Assembly (NCBI RefSeq): GCF_001654845.1
Contig: NZ_LXES01000040.1
Span: 300,341-364,340, forward strand
DNA: 64,000 bases
Source: Enterobacter soli ATCC BAA-2102
Lineage (GTDB): Bacteria > Pseudomonadota > Gammaproteobacteria > Enterobacterales > Enterobacteriaceae
Direction of reading: 5' to 3'
The first letter of the stretch is position 1; every line of letters begins with the position of its first letter. Under the pieces are notes generated by a model. It had not been told where the DNA came from and made no database searches. It was given only the letters and a program-made list of their open reading frames with translations. The position numbers and the translations under genes were made by a program. This document shows, piece after piece, positions 60,756 to 64,000 of the stretch.

Positions 60756-63130
60756 GCAGTCATCTCCCGATCAGATTCAGTCACAACCATCACCAGCTGT
60801 CGGTGAAGGAATGTGAAGCAGAACTCGATGTGCTGGCGTTTGAAGGCGATGAAGCCCTGAGCACGCCGTTCAGCTACCGTATTGAATTCACAAGCTCTGA
60901 CCATGCCATCAGCAAAGAAATGATGCTGATGAAGGCGGCCTCCCTGACGTTGCAGGCTCCGGTTGATCAGGGTTACGGCATCAAAATTCAGCAGGCTGTG
61001 CGTACTCTTCAGGGGGTGGTGAGTGGCTTTGAACGTCTCAACACCTCAAAGGATGAAACTCATTACGCGCTGACGTTGCAGCCCCGCCTGGCGCTGCTTG
61101 ACCGTTCGCACCAGAACGCCATTTATCAGGACATATCGGTCCCACAAATCGTGGAAAAAATCCTGCGCGAGCGCCACAGCATGCGCGGCCAGGATTTTCT
61201 GTTCTCTCTTGCAAAAGAGTACCCGCGCCGAGAGCAGGTGATGCAGTACGGCGAGGACGACCTGCACTTTATTACCCGCCTGCTGGGTGAAGTCGGTATC
61301 TGGTTCCGCTTTACCACCGACACACGTCTGAACATCGACGTGGTGGAGTTTTACGACAGCCAGCAGGGTTACGAGAAAGGTCTGACCCTGCCATCTGTGC
61401 CGCCGTCCGGCCAGCATTCAAAGGGCGTGGATTCAGTCTGGGGCATGGAGTGCCACCACAACGTGGTGCAGAAGCAGGTTAGCACCCGTGATTACAACTA
61501 TCGGCAGGCGACGGATGACATGAACACCCTGGTGGACGCAACCCGTGGGGATATCACCACCTACGGCGATGCTTATCACTATGCGGATAACTATCTGATA
61601 CAAGGAAGTGCGTATGACCGCAACCCAGCCCCGGAGTCCGGTGCGTTTTACGCTCGCATACACCATGAGCGCTACCTGAATGGCCAGACGAAGGCGCAGG
61701 CCATCACCAGCTGTCCGACGCTGGCCCCGGGGATGCAGTTGAAAGTCACCGGCGGCTATGAAGTGGCAGAGGTGTTCAGTCAGGGCGTTGTTATTACCCG
61801 TATGCACACTCACGCAAGGCGTGATGAAGATTTTGGTGTGCATTTTGAGGGGATACCGGACAGCACTGATTTTAGTTTTCGTCCGGAGCCAGGCTTACGC
61901 CCGGTGATGGCAGGCACGCTGCCCGCGCGCGTTACCAGCACTACTGAAAACGATACCTACGGGCATATCGATAAAGACGGCCGCTACCGCGTCAACATGC
62001 TGTTCGACCGTGATAACTGGGAGACCGGGTTCGAAAGCCTGTGGGTGCGTCAGTCCCGACCGTACGCCGGTGACACCTACGGCCTGCACCTGCCGCTGCT
62101 GGCGGGCACCGAAGTGGCGATTGGCTTTGAGGATGGTAATCCGGACAGGCCGTACATCTCCGGTGTGCTGCACGACTCGGCCCACGGCGACCATGTCACC
62201 ATTCAGAACTACAAGCGCAACGTCCTGCGTACGCCAGCAAACAACAAAATCCGCCTCGATGACGAGCGCGGGAAAGAGCATATTAAGATCAGCACGGAGT
62301 ACGGCGGCAAGAGTCAGCTGAATCTCGGGCATCTGGTCGACAGCGAGAAGCAGAAGCGCGGTGAGGGTTTTGAACTGCGCACGGACAGTTGGGGCGCGAT
62401 TCGGGCACAGAAAGGGATATTTATCTCGGCGGACGGACAAGCAAAGGCGCAGGGCGACGTTCTGGCGATGGAGCAAGCGATTAGCCTGTTGAAAGGTGCG
62501 GTAAATCAGGTTGCAGAATGGGAGGAGCTTGCAAGGACCCACCAAAACTTTGCACCGGATACACAACCCCTTCAGGCGCTTGTTTCAGGAGCCAGCGTAC
62601 TCAAAGAACCGACTTTGTTGATGTCTGCGCCGAAAGGTATTGCCGCCGTCACACCCGAAACGGCAGTGGTGCATACAGGGAAAGGTCTGTACCTGCAAAG
62701 CCTGGGTGAAGTTAATCTCAACACGGCACAGCGCTATTCGGTCAATGCCAAACAGGCCATTTCGGTGATGGCGCATCAGGAAGGCATTCGCCTGGTCTCT
62801 GCCAAAGGCCCGCTGGCGGTGGAATCTCACGCGGATACGCTGTCGCTCACATCAATGAAGGATGTCACGGTGCAGTCTACCCAAGGGCACCTGCAACTGA
62901 CGGCAAAGAATGGGATCACGCTTGCCTGCGGTGGCGCTTACATCAAGCTCACACCACAGGGCGAAATCAACGTGCATGGCCCAGGCCTGTTAAGCCTGAA
63001 AGGGCAGCACAAATTACAGGGCCCGGCGAGTGAGGATTATCCGCTGCCAGAATTGCCTTCGTCAGTATGCAAAGAGTGTCTGAAAAAGGCGCAGCGGCTG
63101 GCACAGGGCTTTGTGCCAAGGGGGGCATAA
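60752..63130 (+). CDS. vgrG: VgrG (TssI), T6SS spike protein
   Basis: 792 residues. Gp27/gp5-like spike: VgrG N-terminal domain (SATLTLQAPV-like region and LLGEVGIWFRFTTD), OB-fold with VNMLFDRDNWETGFESLWVR, beta-helix needle, and a DUF2345 segment (about 520-760). The C-terminus ends in CKECLKKAQRLAQGF with no extra enzymatic domain, so effectors are probably carried separately, in line with the DUF4123 chaperone gene that follows directly. Confidence 0.95.
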   Translation: MSSHLPIRFSHNHHQLSVKECEAELDVLAFEGDEALSTPFSYRIEFTSSDHAISKEMMLMKAASLTLQAPVDQGYGIKIQQAVRTLQGVVSGFERLNTSKDETHYALTLQPRLALLDRSHQNAIYQDISVPQIVEKILRERHSMRGQDFLFSLAKEYPRREQVMQYGEDDLHFITRLLGEVGIWFRFTTDTRLNIDVVEFYDSQQGYEKGLTLPSVPPSGQHSKGVDSVWGMECHHNVVQKQVSTRDYNYRQATDDMNTLVDATRGDITTYGDAYHYADNYLIQGSAYDRNPAPESGAFYARIHHERYLNGQTKAQAITSCPTLAPGMQLKVTGGYEVAEVFSQGVVITRMHTHARRDEDFGVHFEGIPDSTDFSFRPEPGLRPVMAGTLPARVTSTTENDTYGHIDKDGRYRVNMLFDRDNWETGFESLWVRQSRPYAGDTYGLHLPLLAGTEVAIGFEDGNPDRPYISGVLHDSAHGDHVTIQNYKRNVLRTPANNKIRLDDERGKEHIKISTEYGGKSQLNLGHLVDSEKQKRGEGFELRTDSWGAIRAQKGIFISADGQAKAQGDVLAMEQAISLLKGAVNQVAEWEELARTHQNFAPDTQPLQALVSGASVLKEPTLLMSAPKGIAAVTPETAVVHTGKGLYLQSLGEVNLNTAQRYSVNAKQAISVMAHQEGIRLVSAKGPLAVESHADTLSLTSMKDVTVQSTQGHLQLTAKNGITLACGGAYIKLTPQGEINVHGPGLLSLKGQHKLQGPASEDYPLPELPSSVCKECLKKAQRLAQGFVPRGA

Positions 63131-63916
63131 GTGAGCACGACCCATATCACTGACTGGGTGAATCTGCTTCAGCAAACCTGCGCTGATATAAAAATGACTC
63201 ACCTTGATTTTATTCTCGACCAGTGTGGTATCGATTTTTCCGTCATCCCTGTGCTGAGTGATTTTTCACCACCTCTGGTATGGCAGTCTCTCTATCAGGG
63301 CTTGCCGGAAGATGCCCTGCCTGAAGAGTCTCCGCTGTTGATCAGGATCGCTTTAAACGATCCTCTGCAGAAGCAGTGGTTTATTGAGCTGGCTCAGAAA
63401 GTACAAAAGACAGCCCCGCTGTTGGTGCTCTGTTCTCCCTGGCCTTTCGCTACGCTGGCTGAATGGTTAACTGCCTGCACCGATGCGACACATGAGGGAC
63501 GTGCAGGGCTGTTCAGATACTTTGATGCCCGTATTTTCCCTTACCTCTTTTCTCATATTCTGGAGCTGGATCAGCAGGCCCAGCTGCAGCGTCCGGCACT
63601 GTTCTGGAGCTGGCTGGATCTTGACGAGAAGCCGGGATTGCTGATGGGGCAGGGTGCACAGCCCGCAATCAACGAGAAGTGTCAGAACATCGCTTTATGT
63701 GATAGCCAGTTTGAAGCCCTGATGTGCATCTGCGATGTCAAGCTGATGCTTCGCCACCGGGATGTTCCTGATGCTGGATTTATCTCGCAGGATGAACGGT
63801 TTACTGCCTGCTTCAACGGTATGCTTTCCGCCACCGCCAAAGGGATGATAGTGGATAAAGAGCGCGAGGATTGGGTGATTGGGACCCTGATCGGACAGTC
63901 TTCAGCAGAAGCCTGA
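63131..63916 (+). CDS. DUF4123 protein, T6SS effector chaperone
   Basis: 261 residues starting at GTG 63131, immediately after the vgrG stop. Pattern of DUF4123 proteins (Tap/TEC), which load a specific effector onto VgrG: SPWPFATLAEWL and GLFRYFDARIFPYLFSHIL, then FWSWLDLDEK. A gene of this kind after vgrG normally precedes its effector, and a new frame opens 57 bases downstream. Confidence 0.85.
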   Translation: MSTTHITDWVNLLQQTCADIKMTHLDFILDQCGIDFSVIPVLSDFSPPLVWQSLYQGLPEDALPEESPLLIRIALNDPLQKQWFIELAQKVQKTAPLLVLCSPWPFATLAEWLTACTDATHEGRAGLFRYFDARIFPYLFSHILELDQQAQLQRPALFWSWLDLDEKPGLLMGQGAQPAINEKCQNIALCDSQFEALMCICDVKLMLRHRDVPDAGFISQDERFTACFNGMLSATAKGMIVDKEREDWVIGTLIGQSSAEA

Positions 63917-63930
63917 AAGTGGGATCATGA

Positions 63931-63957
63931 GGCTGCTCGCCTTCGGGAGGAGCAGCC
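63931..63957. repeat. hairpin between the DUF4123 gene and the next gene
   Basis: GGCTGCTC...GAGCAGCC, an eight-bp stem with a short GC-rich loop and no T-run. An mRNA hairpin rather than a clear terminator. Confidence 0.4.
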
Positions 63958-63973
63958 ATACAAGGAATGCAAA

Positions 63974-64000
63974 ATGAAAATACGACATTACCTCGTGGTA
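63974..64000 (+). CDS. start of a further gene, probably a T6SS effector or accessory protein (partial)
   Basis: Nine codons (MKIRHYLVV) before the window ends. AAGGAATGC lies upstream at a suitable distance. A gene in this place, after vgrG and a DUF4123 chaperone, is often the cargo effector, but the sequence is too short to say more. Confidence 0.45.

Overview
The window is chromosomal DNA of an enterobacterium. Several blocks keep the gene order of E. coli K-12 and Salmonella: uspE-fnr-ogt-abgT-abgB-abgA/abgR-smrA; tqsA/mdtJ-mdtI-ydgD-ydgU-asr; ynfM/ynfL-mlc-bioD2/clcB; and the Salmonella-type osmVWXY uptake operon beside clcB. The proteins are clearly diverged from E. coli, and the accessory genes between the blocks fit Enterobacter or a close relative (Lelliottia, Leclercia). 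That genus-level call is inference. I saw no rRNA, tRNA, insertion sequence or CRISPR array.

Layout. 1-9.6 kb: partial uspE, a secreted papain-like cysteine peptidase, the redox regulator fnr with an upstream FNR box, DNA repair gene ogt, the p-aminobenzoyl-glutamate uptake and cleavage operon abgABT with its divergent regulator abgR, and smrA. 9.5-13.9 kb: a LysE-type exporter with a GcvA-like LysR regulator, a chemoreceptor with a flagellar sigma-28 promoter, and a YdbC-like aldo/keto reductase. 13.9-19.9 kb: an accessory block with a small ribbon-helix-helix protein and a probable operon made of a secreted DUF1593 nucleoside-hydrolase-like protein, a GPH-family sugar symporter, a degenerate ROK regulator and an M24-like protein that has lost most metal ligands. 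20-26.7 kb: a CSS-EAL phosphodiesterase, SOS-controlled umuDC, an alcohol dehydrogenase-like gene, tqsA and the spermidine exporter mdtJI.

26.7-32.8 kb: a CHASE4-GGDEF-EAL protein, the acid-shock group (ydgD, ydgU, asr with 57-bp tandem repeats), a periplasmic DsbC/G-like thiol protein and an M32 carboxypeptidase. 32.9-34.2 kb: an orphan hcp followed by two small genes that look like a type VI secretion effector and its immunity protein. 34.4-43.6 kb: ynfM/ynfL, mlc, bioD2, clcB and osmVWXY. 43.9-51.2 kb: several divergent regulator/enzyme or regulator/exporter pairs: MerR with an NAD-dependent epimerase-like protein, Lrp with an MFS exporter, and LysR with an alpha/beta hydrolase-MFS-GST set. 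51.6-64 kb: the first part of a type VI secretion cluster (tssB, tssC, tssK, tssL, an OmpA-like anchor, hcp, clpV, vgrG, a DUF4123 effector chaperone and the start of a further gene), running off the end of the window.

The least described parts are the DUF1593/GPH/ROK/M24-like operon with a 31-bp palindrome in front of it, and the orphan hcp-effector-immunity trio, which may feed its cargo into the type VI apparatus encoded 17 kb away. All family assignments were made by reading the sequence; no database search was run.
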